Of a stretch of DNA of 22,131 nucleotides, positions 13,029 to 19,262 are shown in pieces (positions within the stretch are counted from its first letter, which is position 1; each line of letters opens with the position of its first letter). Source of the DNA: a virus. The stretch lies in the IMG/VR virus record IMGVR_UViG_3300044621_000398, positions 1-22,131 of that record; one strand, 5' to 3'. Under the pieces are notes generated by a model. The model was not told where the DNA came from. It saw nothing but the letters and a program-made list of their open reading frames with translations, and did not search any database. The translations under genes and the position numbers were made by a program.

Positions 13029-13460
13029 ATGACCACAACCTTCGCTGACTACGCTGCCCAGCAAGACGCCCGTAATACCATCCAGTTGAATGTTACAAAA
13101 TGGACTCTGATGCTGTGTGATGCACTCAAGCAGAACTATATTGATTATAGCATTCGCTCCCACGCACTTCGTACTGAAAATCAAGAGTATCACGATGTTT
13201 GCATTGAAAAACTGAAGCAAGGCACTTGTGACTATGAGTTCTACCCTGAAACGGGTCGCAAGTATCATAAAATTATTATGAATGCTAACGGGAGCAGGAG
13301 CGTCCATTGCTTCATCGACAAACAGACTGGACAAATTTATAAAAGTGCCAGTTGGAAATCCCCTGCCAAAGGTGTTCGTTACGATTTGCGACTGATTGAG
13401 CAGCGTGAATGGTTGCTTGAGAATGCCGATTGGAGTGGGCAATATTTATACGCTCGTTGA
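13029..13460 (+). CDS. hypothetical phage protein (143 aa)
   Basis: The ATG at 13029 follows the TATAAT at 13002; upstream in-frame codons would lie before the transcription start. The first 90 residues are helical (TKWTLMLCDALKQNYIDYSI). The end is distinctive: VHCFIDKQTGQIYKSASWKS followed by PAKGVRYDL and NADWSGQYLYAR. I know this 'FIDK.TG.vYK.ASWK.PAKGVRYDL...LYAR' ending from many tailed phages, always without a known function. A late promoter and the HNH gene follow. Confidence 0.75.
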   Translation: MTTTFADYAAQQDARNTIQLNVTKWTLMLCDALKQNYIDYSIRSHALRTENQEYHDVCIEKLKQGTCDYEFYPETGRKYHKIIMNANGSRSVHCFIDKQTGQIYKSASWKSPAKGVRYDLRLIEQREWLLENADWSGQYLYAR

Positions 13461-13467
13461 CTAGTAT

Positions 13468-13513
13468 GATTGGAGGTGTTATACTTATAAATAAAGATAA
13501 ATCACTTCCAATC
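13468..13513 (+). promoter_or_regulatory. T4-type late promoter inside an inverted repeat
   Basis: TATAAATA at 13486-13493 is flanked by GATTGGAGGTG (13468-13478) and CACTTCCAATC (13503-13513), an 11-pair inverted repeat with one G-T pair. The late box is 24 nt before the HNH gene start. Confidence 0.7.
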
Positions 13514-13517
13514 AGTT

Positions 13518-14018
13518 ATGAAACTTATTCCAAACTACCCCGAATACTCTATCACACCTGATGGTAGAGTATTCTCACACAAAAAACCTGGTGGTAATGG
13601 TAGAGGAAAAGTTCTTGATTACTCTTATGAAAGAGAACTAAAACCACAAACAGATAGAAAAGGTTATCTGAAAATCATTCTGGAACAAAATACAAACAGA
13701 ATGAAACATACAAGTATTCATAGATTAGTAGCAGAGACTTACATTCCAAATCCTCACAACTATGATACAGTTAATCACATTAACGAGGATAAAACTGATA
13801 ATAGAGTTGAAAACTTGGAGTGGATGAGTAATGCTGATAATGTAGAATATTCACAAGCAAAAACCCGACTGATTGAAACACCAACTGGCGAAACTATTGA
13901 AATCACAAATCTCACAAAATGGTGCCGTGAGGTTTTAAATCACCCTTCTTCTGGAACTATGTTAAGGACTTTACGCAATCCTGGAACAACTTGTAAAGGT
14001 TATCGCCTTGTGCGCTAA
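13518..14018 (+). CDS. HNH homing endonuclease (NUMOD4-HNH type)
   Basis: Residues 1-20 (MKLIPNYPEYSITPDGRVFS) are a NUMOD4 element. The HNH core follows: Ile67-His68-Arg69 in TSIHRLVAETYIPNP, then TVNHINEDKTDNRVENLEW with Asn86-His87 and Asn95/Asn99. The C-terminus (ITNLTKWCREVLNHPSSGT and TTCKGYRLVR) looks like a NUMOD-type DNA-binding helix. At 166 residues it is full length. It has a private late promoter and lies between small genes, as free-standing homing endonucleases of T4-like phages do. It would cleave phage DNA lacking the gene and promote its own spread. Confidence 0.9.
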   Translation: MKLIPNYPEYSITPDGRVFSHKKPGGNGRGKVLDYSYERELKPQTDRKGYLKIILEQNTNRMKHTSIHRLVAETYIPNPHNYDTVNHINEDKTDNRVENLEWMSNADNVEYSQAKTRLIETPTGETIEITNLTKWCREVLNHPSSGTMLRTLRNPGTTCKGYRLVR

Positions 14019-14073
14019 CCACTTGGAGAACTGGCACAAGGGGTTGCACAGACCCCTCCAGATGCCCTATAAT
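14016..14073 (+). promoter_or_regulatory. dyad module, hairpin and promoter (copy 4)
   Basis: TAACCA (14016-14021), ten bases, TGGCAC (14032-14037) plus AAG; 30 bases later -10 TATAAT (14068-14073). The -35 TTGCAC (14044-14049, 18-base spacer) starts at the last base of the left arm and fills the loop of a perfect hairpin, AGGGGT with ACCCCT (14039-14057). Confidence 0.75.
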
Positions 14074-14097
14074 AACCTTATGTTCAACACACCCACA

Positions 14098-14325
14098 ATG
14101 GACAACACCGTTCAAGAACTGACTGTTACCAAGTCTCTGCGTCTTCTGCGTGATGGTTTCAAAAGTGAACTTGCTACCTTTGTGTATGCTGACCATCGTA
14201 TGACTGAGTTGCTTCACGAACTTGTGACTGAATTTGTTGAAGCAAATATTCCTGTGGTTGATGAAGACACTCGTATGGATCTTGCTATGATGCTTATGGA
14301 AACTCTTGATGTGATTGCTCGATGA
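14098..14325 (+). CDS. hypothetical helical protein (75 aa)
   Basis: The ATG at 14098 is chosen because the in-frame ATG at 14080 lies at the expected transcription start of the promoter at 14068. Neither has a clear ribosome binding site. The product is helical throughout: KSLRLLRDGFKSELATFVYA, then MTELLHELVTEFVEANIPVV and MDLAMMLMETLDVI. Function unknown. A 58-nt gap follows that holds no clear signal. Confidence 0.6.
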   Translation: MDNTVQELTVTKSLRLLRDGFKSELATFVYADHRMTELLHELVTEFVEANIPVVDEDTRMDLAMMLMETLDVIAR

Positions 14326-14383
14326 CATTAACTCATAAGATGATCTTCATCTCTTCATTCATTTATTTCTTGCACTGGGGGCA

Positions 14384-14860
14384 ATGTCTTACTTTGAAAT
14401 GTCTGGATATGGTTACTCTAAACGCACCTGTCAGGATGTTACCACTTGGTTTCTGAATAAGTTTCTTCCACGACATAAGATTGAGGTGGAGATTCTTCAT
14501 CGTGGTCTGCGTCGTGAGCATGTTTATGGTTATTGTGAAGTTGTGGGAGAATCTTATCGCCCCCGTGAGTTTATGATTGAACTCAACACCTATATGTGTG
14601 AGGAGTTGTATATAAAAACTCTTTTGCATGAACTGACCCACCTGCGGCAGTGGGTAGTTGGTTCACTGCGGTTTCGATACGGAAAATTGTGTTATTCTAA
14701 AGAACCCGTTGAAAAGTACGACTATTGGCATCAACCACACGAAATTGAAGCACGGGAGCAAGAAGAAACCCTGTATCTTGAGTACCTATTTGAGAAGAAT
14801 GGGTGGACAGATCATCAAGTCTCACAGTTCTTCTCTAATCGCCTTTGTTCCACTTCATAA
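14384..14860 (+). CDS. SprT-like metalloprotease
   Basis: KTLLHELTHLRQW places a zinc-protease HExxH motif at residues 82-86 (HELTH). The downstream helix QPHEIEAREQEETLYLEYLF (117-136) supplies Glu/His residues for the third metal ligand. The length of 158 residues fits SprT/DUF45-like proteins rather than larger peptidases. SprT-like proteins include DNA-protein crosslink proteases, but the substrate here is unknown. The ATG at 14384 has GGGGG only 3 nt upstream. The last residues, FFSNRLCSTS, are encoded by a promoter segment that is duplicated at the end of the next gene. Confidence 0.75.
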   Translation: MSYFEMSGYGYSKRTCQDVTTWFLNKFLPRHKIEVEILHRGLRREHVYGYCEVVGESYRPREFMIELNTYMCEELYIKTLLHELTHLRQWVVGSLRFRYGKLCYSKEPVEKYDYWHQPHEIEAREQEETLYLEYLFEKNGWTDHQVSQFFSNRLCSTS

Positions 14861-14861
14861 T
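14804..14861 (+). promoter_or_regulatory. degenerate dyad module and promoter
   Basis: TGGACA (14804-14809), ten bases, TCTCAC (14820-14825); 30 bases later -10 CATAAT (14856-14861), whose TAA is the stop codon of the SprT-like gene. About 53 bp here align with the module at 15329-15386. Confidence 0.45.
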
Positions 14862-14872
14862 CACTAATCATC

Positions 14873-15385
14873 ATGAAACTTGTTGCAATTCAAAATCGCA
14901 AGCGTATTATTAAAAACAAAGTGCTTGAAATTCGCAAAGGAATGGAGTATAATTCCAATACTAAGATTGTCAAAGCATTTCCTATTAACTGCTTTATGAG
15001 AAAACCACAAGGACCAAAGGAATACTATACAAAAGATGAAATATATCTGCTAATTCATTTGTATGTAAAGCACACAGATCCTACTAATAATTCTGATAAT
15101 CGTTGGACGATTATTGGAGAGTTTCGCAAGCAATTTGATACTCACACCGATGCTTCTCTTGAATTTATGGTGAATCAAATGAAGAATGTGGATAAGTGGT
15201 ACAATGCTGATGGAATGAGTTGTGTAACTCGACAACTGCGCGATGGTTTGTATTCATTGTATCCTGATCGTTTTATTCACAATGGTCCTACACTTGTAGA
15301 GCATTTTCAAGATGAACCTGAAGAGACTGTGCCAGTTCAGCAAGTGGTCTCATATTTCCCCAATCGCCTCTGCTCTGCCCTATAA
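14873..15385 (+). CDS. hypothetical protein (170 aa)
   Basis: The start is the ATG at 14873; no ribosome binding site is evident. The N-terminus is basic (AIQNRKRIIKNKVLEIRKGM). The centre contains EYYTKDEIYLLIHLYVKHTD and RWTIIGEFRKQFDTHTDASL, then LEFMVNQMKNVDKWYNADGM. This looks like a helical DNA-binding protein of the SANT/Myb or wHTH kind, but that is only an impression. The C-terminus QQVVSYFPNRLCSAL repeats that of the SprT-like product (HQVSQFFSNRLCSTS) because both ends are encoded by the same promoter module. Confidence 0.65.
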   Translation: MKLVAIQNRKRIIKNKVLEIRKGMEYNSNTKIVKAFPINCFMRKPQGPKEYYTKDEIYLLIHLYVKHTDPTNNSDNRWTIIGEFRKQFDTHTDASLEFMVNQMKNVDKWYNADGMSCVTRQLRDGLYSLYPDRFIHNGPTLVEHFQDEPEETVPVQQVVSYFPNRLCSAL

Positions 15386-15386
15386 T
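15329..15386 (+). promoter_or_regulatory. dyad module and promoter (copy 5) within a coding end
   Basis: GTGCCA (15329-15334), ten bases, TGGTCT (15345-15350); 30 bases later -10 TATAAT (15381-15386). The stop codon TAA of the gene is inside the -10 box. The whole module is coding. Confidence 0.65.
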
Positions 15387-15410
15387 TACAAGGTAATCAA
15401 GGGAACCACA

Positions 15411-15572
15411 ATGGTCACCGACACCACCCAGGACGCACAACTTCGCCGCACCATTCAGAAAACGATTGAGCAAGAAATGCCGCTGCAACTTCTAAAGCGC
15501 ATTGTTTATGAGGTGCGTTGTGAAGAACTGGGTATTCGCCCTGATGGTTGGAAACTTTATCCCGAAGACTGA
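15411..15572 (+). CDS. small hypothetical protein (53 aa)
   Basis: AAGGGA lies about 7 nt before the ATG at 15411, downstream of the TATAAT at 15381. The product is a charged helix (DAQLRRTIQKTIEQEMPLQL) followed by RIVYEVRCEELGIRPDGWKL. Its stop overlaps the next ATG (TGATG). Function unknown. Confidence 0.65.
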   Translation: MVTDTTQDAQLRRTIQKTIEQEMPLQLLKRIVYEVRCEELGIRPDGWKLYPED

Positions 15573-15886
15573 TGATTGAAACACTGATCGCTGGACTTAC
15601 ATGTGGCATCGCCACATTCTATGGTGTAGGGGATGGTTTTCATGGCAACACCACCGCAAATGGAGAACGATTTGATGCTTACCGTTGGACTGCTGCTCAT
15701 CCATACATTCCTATGGGAAGTAAAATTAGAGTCACAAATCAGGACAACGGAAAACAAGTGATTGTGAGGGTGAATGATCGTGGTCCATATTCTCATGCTG
15801 ACCTGGATCTGTCTTATGCTGCCTTTGCTCACATTTCTTCTCCACGCAAGGGCAACGCTACTGTATGTTGGAGAGTCGTTGGATGA
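15572..15886 (+). CDS. RlpA-like double-psi beta-barrel protein
   Basis: The 104 residues fit a single RlpA-type domain: ATFYGVGDGFHG (14-25), TANGERFD (28-35), TAAHPYIPMGSKIRVTN (40-56) and VRVNDRGPYSHADLDLS (65-81), with the aspartate of NDRGP that RlpA enzymes use. RlpA is a lytic transglycosylase acting on peptidoglycan strands lacking stem peptides. The first 13 residues (IETLIAGLTCGIA) are hydrophobic and could be a short export signal, with a cysteine at 11. The SPOR domain of bacterial RlpA is absent. Likely role: opening the cell wall during infection or lysis. It is coupled to genes for a membrane protein and an exported protein downstream. Confidence 0.8.
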   Translation: MIETLIAGLTCGIATFYGVGDGFHGNTTANGERFDAYRWTAAHPYIPMGSKIRVTNQDNGKQVIVRVNDRGPYSHADLDLSYAAFAHISSPRKGNATVCWRVVG

Positions 15887-16011
15887 ATAAAGACCGCCTT
15901 TATCTTACAATCACTCTTGGTGTATTGTTACTACTTGACATTGCCATAGTAGTTGGACTATTATGGCACGGTAAGGCAAACTTTACTGAATTGATCAAAC
16001 ATCTCAAATGA
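15883..16011 (+). CDS. single-span membrane protein (42 aa)
   Basis: ATGA overlap with the RlpA-like gene. The product has a short basic N-terminus (NKDRLY), one membrane helix (LTITLGVLLLLDIAIVVGLL) and a tail WHGKANFTELIKHLK. Because it sits between a cell-wall enzyme and an exported protein, a lysis-related role (spanin or holin-like accessory) is possible but cannot be shown. Confidence 0.7.
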   Translation: MNKDRLYLTITLGVLLLLDIAIVVGLLWHGKANFTELIKHLK

Positions 16012-16382
16012 AAAAGTTTCTTTCTATTCTTTTCCTGCTGTGTCCTTCTCCAGTGTTTGCACAGTCTCAGACTGTTGTACAAAAGAAAGAATATCGCTCT
16101 TTTACATACGAAACTCCGTGTGCAGTAGAAACACCGACTCAATCAATATCGGATGTGTGCAAGATAGTTGAAACTCGTGAAAAGAGTGGAGCACTTCGCA
16201 CACGCAACATTTTCTCTAATAGGTTTGGACTTACTATCAAGGGGCGATTTGATAAAGAGAAAGGTTATATGACTTGGGATTCTCATAACAAATATGAATA
16301 TAAGTGGGAGTATAAAATTGGTGGATCTGGGTGGACATATGTGATGCCAGGTTTTCTACTTGAAAACGTATCATGGGACTGA
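16008..16382 (+). CDS. exported hypothetical protein with signal peptide (124 aa)
   Basis: A classic signal peptide is seen: KK, hydrophobic core FLSILFLLCPSPVF, and an AQS cleavage region after Ala18. The mature part is beta-rich: YRSFTYETPCAVETPTQSIS, then TRNIFSNRFGLTIKGRFDKE, and ends GWTYVMPGFLLENVSWD. Two mature cysteines (C38 and C51) could form a periplasmic disulfide. I recall similar exported proteins in T4-like cyanophages (unverified). ATGA overlap with the membrane protein upstream suggests co-expression. Confidence 0.75.
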   Translation: MKKFLSILFLLCPSPVFAQSQTVVQKKEYRSFTYETPCAVETPTQSISDVCKIVETREKSGALRTRNIFSNRFGLTIKGRFDKEKGYMTWDSHNKYEYKWEYKIGGSGWTYVMPGFLLENVSWD

Positions 16383-16531
16383 TGACACAACCAATCAAAG
16401 AGTTCTTTACTGAACGCGAATGGGGAATCATTCTGGACGCTGTTGAGCAAGAAGGCATGTTAGAAGAGGAAGACTATGCCGATGAATGTGGCATTATTAT
16501 TGATAAAATTCATTCAATGATGGAGAATTAA
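16382..16531 (+). CDS. small acidic hypothetical protein (49 aa)
   Basis: TGATG overlap. The product is acidic and helical: TEREWGIILDAVEQEGMLEE then ADECGIIIDKIHSMMEN. A GATGGAGAATTAAGTG at its end serves the next gene, which starts at the first base after the stop. Function unknown. Confidence 0.6.
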   Translation: MTQPIKEFFTEREWGIILDAVEQEGMLEEEDYADECGIIIDKIHSMMEN

Positions 16532-16768
16532 GTGACACAACCAAATGTTAATATTGAAATTAGAATTACAGAAATTCCTATAAGTTTAAATGTGCAAGAG
16601 ATTGGTGTGATTCTATCTGCACTTCAAAATCTTGAACTTGCTGAACAAAATCTTATTGCAAGAGAGTATGGAAGTGTTTCAGCACTGTATCACAAACTCT
16701 ACGGTTACTGGGAGCGAATGGACACTTCGCAAACTGGACTACGGTACGATGTGGTGCCGTCTTTTTGA
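16532..16768 (+). CDS. hypothetical protein (78 aa)
   Basis: GTG start directly after the previous TAA, with GGAG 9 nt upstream. The product has a strand-rich N-terminus (NVNIEIRITEIPISLNVQEI) followed by a long helix (LSALQNLELAEQNLIAREYG) and SALYHKLYGYWERMD. The dyad half-sites of the next promoter lie in its coding end. Function unknown. Confidence 0.65.
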   Translation: MTQPNVNIEIRITEIPISLNVQEIGVILSALQNLELAEQNLIAREYGSVSALYHKLYGYWERMDTSQTGLRYDVVPSF

Positions 16769-16776
16769 TCTATACT
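16719..16776 (+). promoter_or_regulatory. degenerate dyad module and promoter
   Basis: TGGACA (16719-16724), ten bases, TGGACT (16735-16740); 30 bases later -10 TATACT (16771-16776). The half-sites depart from the consensus, but both spacings fit. No -35 is evident. Confidence 0.4.
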
Positions 16777-16802
16777 ACTTAAGTAATCGAGGGAGACACC
16801 CC

Positions 16803-17036
16803 ATGCAACTGACCTCCACCACTGGCACGATGGTTGTGGACTACTACCCCATCGAAGGTAGCACCAAGTTTATATTCAAAGTGCTCAAGTTTCAAGGTGT
16901 TGATACCATGAGCACCAAGTGTATCACCAAGCGTGACTTTGAGCGTGAGTGTGATGAGCGTATTGGTATGGGTTATGAAGTGACTGGATTCAACACTGAA
17001 GCAGTCAAAGTGAATCCCATGGCAGGTGCCTGCTGA
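16803..17036 (+). CDS. hypothetical protein (77 aa)
   Basis: GAGGGAG lies 8 nt before this ATG, a strong ribosome binding site, and the TATACT at 16771 is upstream, so longer in-frame versions are rejected. The product looks like a small beta-alpha-beta unit: GTMVVDYYPIEGSTKFIFKV, then KRDFERECDERIGMGYEVTG. It ends in a TGATG overlap. Function unknown. Confidence 0.7.
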   Translation: MQLTSTTGTMVVDYYPIEGSTKFIFKVLKFQGVDTMSTKCITKRDFERECDERIGMGYEVTGFNTEAVKVNPMAGAC

Positions 17037-17167
17037 TGAAATTAAAAGTTTGGATTCTCACTGGTGTTGCAGTTGTGATTGGTTGGAATGTATCTCTCAT
17101 TCAACGTGATCAAGCAATGTTTGATTCTTACAATCGCTGCCTTTCTGCTCAGTCCTGTTCAAAATGA
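17036..17167 (+). CDS. small membrane or exported protein (43 aa)
   Basis: TGATG overlap. The N-terminus is KLKVWILTGVAVVIGWNVSL, one hydrophobic segment after two lysines, and the tail SYNRCLSAQSCSK has two cysteines. It may be a signal-anchored protein with a short periplasmic tail. ATGA overlap with the next gene. Function unknown. Confidence 0.65.
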   Translation: MKLKVWILTGVAVVIGWNVSLIQRDQAMFDSYNRCLSAQSCSK

Positions 17168-17367
17168 ACGACGAAGACATTTCACAATTTATGAAAGCAT
17201 TTGAGGACTTTATGAAACATTCTGAAGTAGAGCAATTGAAGTATGAGGTTCGAATTGATAATGTAAATGTTGTTATCCCAGAAGAGAATCAACTGATTGC
17301 TTCTTATGAATCAAAAGCAGCAGAATTAGAAGTGACTGTTGATTATTACATGGCAGAGTTTATCTAA
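17164..17367 (+). CDS. acidic hypothetical protein (67 aa)
   Basis: ATGA overlap with the small membrane protein. The product is acidic, with an N-terminal helix (EDISQFMKAFEDFMKHSEVE) and a strand segment YEVRIDNVNVVIPEENQ. Stop and next start share a base (TAATG). Function unknown. Confidence 0.65.
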   Translation: MNDEDISQFMKAFEDFMKHSEVEQLKYEVRIDNVNVVIPEENQLIASYESKAAELEVTVDYYMAEFI

Positions 17368-17549
17368 TGAATCAGAAGACAAAGTTAATTCTGGCACAAA
17401 TGCAGGTTGAGAACATCTATGAACTTCTCAGTGATGGACCTTATGCTGCTTTCTTTGCTTCTCATTTATTACCAGTTAAATTTGAGATTGATCGGCAAAT
17501 GTCTCTCTTGACAAAGACCAACTATTACACTAAAATTGAGGAGTCCTAA
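17367..17549 (+). CDS. hypothetical protein (60 aa)
   Basis: TAATG overlap. The product is helical (KTKLILAQMQVENIYELLSD) with a small-residue stretch GPYAAFFASHLLPV. The end contains GAGGAG at about 17538, which is 17-22 nt before the next start. Function unknown. Confidence 0.6.
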   Translation: MNQKTKLILAQMQVENIYELLSDGPYAAFFASHLLPVKFEIDRQMSLLTKTNYYTKIEES

Positions 17550-17559
17550 AACACAAAAA

Positions 17560-17790
17560 ATGAAATCTCTTTATATTGTAGACTACTGGGTTCCATTTCC
17601 ATCTTCTGAGTATGGTGGTTTAATTAATCTGATTGCAGAATCTGATACTGAAGCATTTACTCTTCTATCAAAGGAGCAATCGTTTGATGATCGTTATACT
17701 CATCTGATTATGGAAAGAGTTGTGAATGCACAGAAGTTTGCCCTACAGGATGATTATGAGTCTGGACTTCTGGAGGCATTTACAACGTGA
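17560..17790 (+). CDS. hypothetical protein (76 aa)
   Basis: The ATG at 17560 follows the previous stop by 10 nt. The first half is a strand-helix unit (SLYIVDYWVPFPSSEYGGLI, then AESDTEAFTLLSKE), and the rest is helical (HLIMERVVNAQKFALQDD). The stop overlaps the GTG start of the next gene. I recall similar proteins in T4-like cyanophages (unverified). Confidence 0.65.
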   Translation: MKSLYIVDYWVPFPSSEYGGLINLIAESDTEAFTLLSKEQSFDDRYTHLIMERVVNAQKFALQDDYESGLLEAFTT

Positions 17791-17948
17791 CACAACTTTA
17801 TCGTATTGAAGAATTATTCTCAAGTGGTTGGGCATTGATTGAAGAAGATGCCAAGCAATTAACAAAAGAACAGTGTGATCTGCTTCTCAATAATTATTTG
17901 TCTTTAGGTTACAATCCAAAGTATCTCCGTGCAGTCCGTGACAATTGA
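17787..17948 (+). CDS. hypothetical protein (53 aa)
   Basis: GTG start in a GTGA overlap with GGAGG 12 nt upstream. The product, TQLYRIEELFSSGWALIEED followed by AKQLTKEQCDLLLNNYLSLG, is a compact helical unit in which a one-turn strand precedes an EF-hand-like helix pair without calcium ligands. The same layout is familiar from T4-like cyanophages. Overlaps the next gene by 11 nt. Confidence 0.7.
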   Translation: MTQLYRIEELFSSGWALIEEDAKQLTKEQCDLLLNNYLSLGYNPKYLRAVRDN

Positions 17949-18219
17949 GTTTCCTCACAAACCACCGAAAGGTTATTCTTATGAGTATGAACAGTTCAAA
18001 AGAAATCTCATTGCCATCTGGATTCGCAACTCTGCTACTTTTGATTATAACCTTGGTAAGTCTGTGCGGTCAATTTGGGGATTCTATGATTCCAAGAAAA
18101 GAGTATATCATGCCCCCATCAACTCAAGTACAGTTGGGAACGTTGTTAGTATAAAGGACACAAGTCCATACTCTGCTATGATACCTAAACTTACTCCACT
18201 TGAATCTGCATTTGTATGA
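17938..18219 (+). CDS. hypothetical protein (93 aa)
   Basis: GTG at 17938 is preferred over the GTG at 17929 because it gives (M)TIEFPHKPPKGYSYEYEQF, a normal opening. The product continues RNSATFDYNLGKSVRSIWGF with KKRVYHAPINSSTVG and ends LTPLESAFV; it is a mixed alpha/beta protein without recognised catalytic residues. ATGA overlap with the next gene. Confidence 0.65.
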   Translation: MTIEFPHKPPKGYSYEYEQFKRNLIAIWIRNSATFDYNLGKSVRSIWGFYDSKKRVYHAPINSSTVGNVVSIKDTSPYSAMIPKLTPLESAFV

Positions 18220-18419
18220 AGTATGAATCATTTGCCGAAGGTTTAGAAGTGACCTATCGTAATATGACAGGGACAGTACGTTTTATCTCTTCAAGTTATA
18301 TTACTATTTGCATGAGATCATTTAACGTAAAAGCAAAGGATGTGTGTGTATTGATATATCCAGAACATTGGAAAGAAGTAGAACTTATTCATGGTAATCG
18401 ACAGTCTTATGAAAAGTAA
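18216..18419 (+). CDS. hypothetical beta-strand protein (67 aa)
   Basis: ATGA overlap. The sequence reads as a small beta-barrel: LEVTYRNMTGTVRFISSSYI then TICMRSFNVKAKDVCVLIYP, ending in an Arg/Lys-rich tail. 'G.V.fIs..YitI.' is reminiscent of small SH3-like or KOW-type folds, an impression only. Overlaps the next gene by 11 nt. Confidence 0.65.
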   Translation: MKYESFAEGLEVTYRNMTGTVRFISSSYITICMRSFNVKAKDVCVLIYPEHWKEVELIHGNRQSYEK

Positions 18420-18684
18420 TAAATCATTATGGAGGTACTTTGCAAAAGCATTAGGAGAGAAAGCATCCAAGTGTGATAAGGAAAGTGATATTATTGCGGG
18501 TATTCGTACATTTATCTTTCTTACATACTTAATCACTAATGCTTTTATTGTTGCAGGTGTTATAAGACATTGGAATGATCAAACAGAAATTGAAGTTTTT
18601 ATTGAATCACCTTATGAAGTACCAAGTCGTTTACCTCAAGAACAAGAAAAAGAGTCAATCAAAACAAATCGCAACTTTCTATAA
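18409..18684 (+). CDS. single-span membrane protein (91 aa)
   Basis: The ATG at 18409 lies in the last codons of the previous gene. The N-terminal 35 residues are basic (KSNKSLWRYFAKALGEKASK), then one membrane helix (FIFLTYLITNAFIVAGVI), then an acidic tail that runs into a Gln/Glu/Lys-rich end. Topology: basic side in the cytoplasm. The last 71 nt are overlapped by the next gene. Function unknown. Confidence 0.65.
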   Translation: MKSNKSLWRYFAKALGEKASKCDKESDIIAGIRTFIFLTYLITNAFIVAGVIRHWNDQTEIEVFIESPYEVPSRLPQEQEKESIKTNRNFL

Positions 18685-18763
18685 TATTGAAGATGCTACT
18701 CATTGGGAGAAGTATATTAAACAACAAGGATGCACTCATACTGAGATCGTACCTGTATTCTAA
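18614..18763 (+). CDS. hypothetical protein (49 aa), start uncertain
   Basis: The C-terminal 33 residues, IATFYNIEDATHWEKYIKQQ then GCTHTEIVPVF, look like a genuine strand-helix-strand protein. The N-terminus overlaps the membrane-protein gene in another frame and is lysine-rich and unconvincing. Starts are possible at 18614 and 18575; neither has a good ribosome binding site. The real gene may have been shortened or its start captured by the neighbour. Confidence 0.5.
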   Translation: MKYQVVYLKNKKKSQSKQIATFYNIEDATHWEKYIKQQGCTHTEIVPVF

Positions 18764-18789
18764 ATATCATTACATTCTCAAGTATAAAG

Positions 18790-18978
18790 ATGAAGACGTT
18801 CTTTCAGTTTATGGAGCAGATTCCTACACCACAACAATCAAAAGTTGATGCTGCAAAGATTAAGTCAAATGCTTTAGCAACAAGGCAACATAATCGTTAT
18901 GCTAATCTTCAACGTCTTCATACTACAATGCATTTAGCACAGACAGCAGCACAAGAGAAAAAGGGTATGAAAGGTTAA
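18790..18978 (+). CDS. small basic hypothetical protein (62 aa)
   Basis: A free-standing gene after a 26-nt gap that holds TCTAAATA (18759-18766), a weak late-promoter lookalike. The product is basic and helical, starting KTFFQFMEQIPTPQQSKVDA and continuing QHNRYANLQRLHTTMHLAQT with an EKKGMKG tail. 'MKTFFQFMEQ' openings recur in T4-like cyanophage proteins as I remember. It is the last gene before the repeat region. Confidence 0.6.
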   Translation: MKTFFQFMEQIPTPQQSKVDAAKIKSNALATRQHNRYANLQRLHTTMHLAQTAAQEKKGMKG

Positions 18979-19043
18979 AAAATCAATAAAAAAAGGTTAA
19001 ATTTAATTAAAAAGGTATTAAAAAACATATATTGCTGTTTTAT

Positions 19044-19079
19044 TTGATTCTCAATAAGTGTTATGTTATTGAGAATCAA
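19044..19079. repeat. 14-bp perfect inverted repeat (hairpin)
   Basis: TTGATTCTCAATAA (19044-19057), loop GTGTTATG, and the perfect complement (19066-19079). No T tract follows on either side, so it is not a typical terminator. Its core CTCAATAA recurs in the hairpin at 19822-19854. The sequence before it, 18979-19043, is AT-rich and holds no gene. Confidence 0.8.
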
Positions 19080-19105
19080 TTGAGTATTATTGTTGAGAAT
19101 AGAGT

Positions 19106-19210
19106 CTTCTAAGTGCTTATAAATCCCTTCTAAGTGCTTATAAATCCCTTCTAAGTGCTTATAAATCCCTTCTAAGTGCTTATAAATCCCTTCTAAGTGC
19201 TTATAAATCC
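19106..19210. repeat. five tandem 21-bp repeats
   Basis: Five identical 21-bp units, each starting CTTCTAAGTGC and containing TTATAAATCC, lie head to tail from 19106 to 19210, followed by a partial CTTC. Each unit contains TATAAATC, one base off the late box TATAAATA. No spacers separate the units, so this is not a CRISPR array. The array lies downstream of a minus-strand promoter. The flank at 19211-19300 is GC-rich compared with the window. Confidence 0.9.
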
Positions 19211-19233
19211 CTTCGGGTCTTGTGACCTTTACC

Positions 19234-19262
19234 TGTATATCATAAGACGCGCAGTTTGTCAA
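19234..19262 (-). promoter_or_regulatory. minus-strand promoter reading into the tandem repeats
   Basis: On the minus strand: TTGACA (19262-19257), exactly 17 bases, TATACA (19239-19234). Transcription would start near 19227, pass a short GGTC-acaa-GACC hairpin and then the five repeats. It is the only good minus-strand promoter noticed in the window. Confidence 0.55.

Noticed and set aside
14032-14049. TGGCAC...TTGC resembling a sigma54 (-24/-12) promoter
   Set aside because: The spacing between TGGCAC and TTGC varies between copies (6-9 bases instead of 5), cyanobacteria lack sigma54, and good -10 boxes lie downstream. The TGGCAC is better explained as half of the N10 dyad.
14322-14456. 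44-codon frame in an ATGA overlap after the 14098 gene
   Set aside because: Its second half is the SprT-like coding sequence out of frame and it has no domain features; the hydrophobic first half (MTLTHKMIFISSFIYFLHWG) is interesting but unsupported.
19106-19210. CRISPR array
   Set aside because: Repeats are directly adjacent without spacers and only 21 bp long; no cas genes are nearby.
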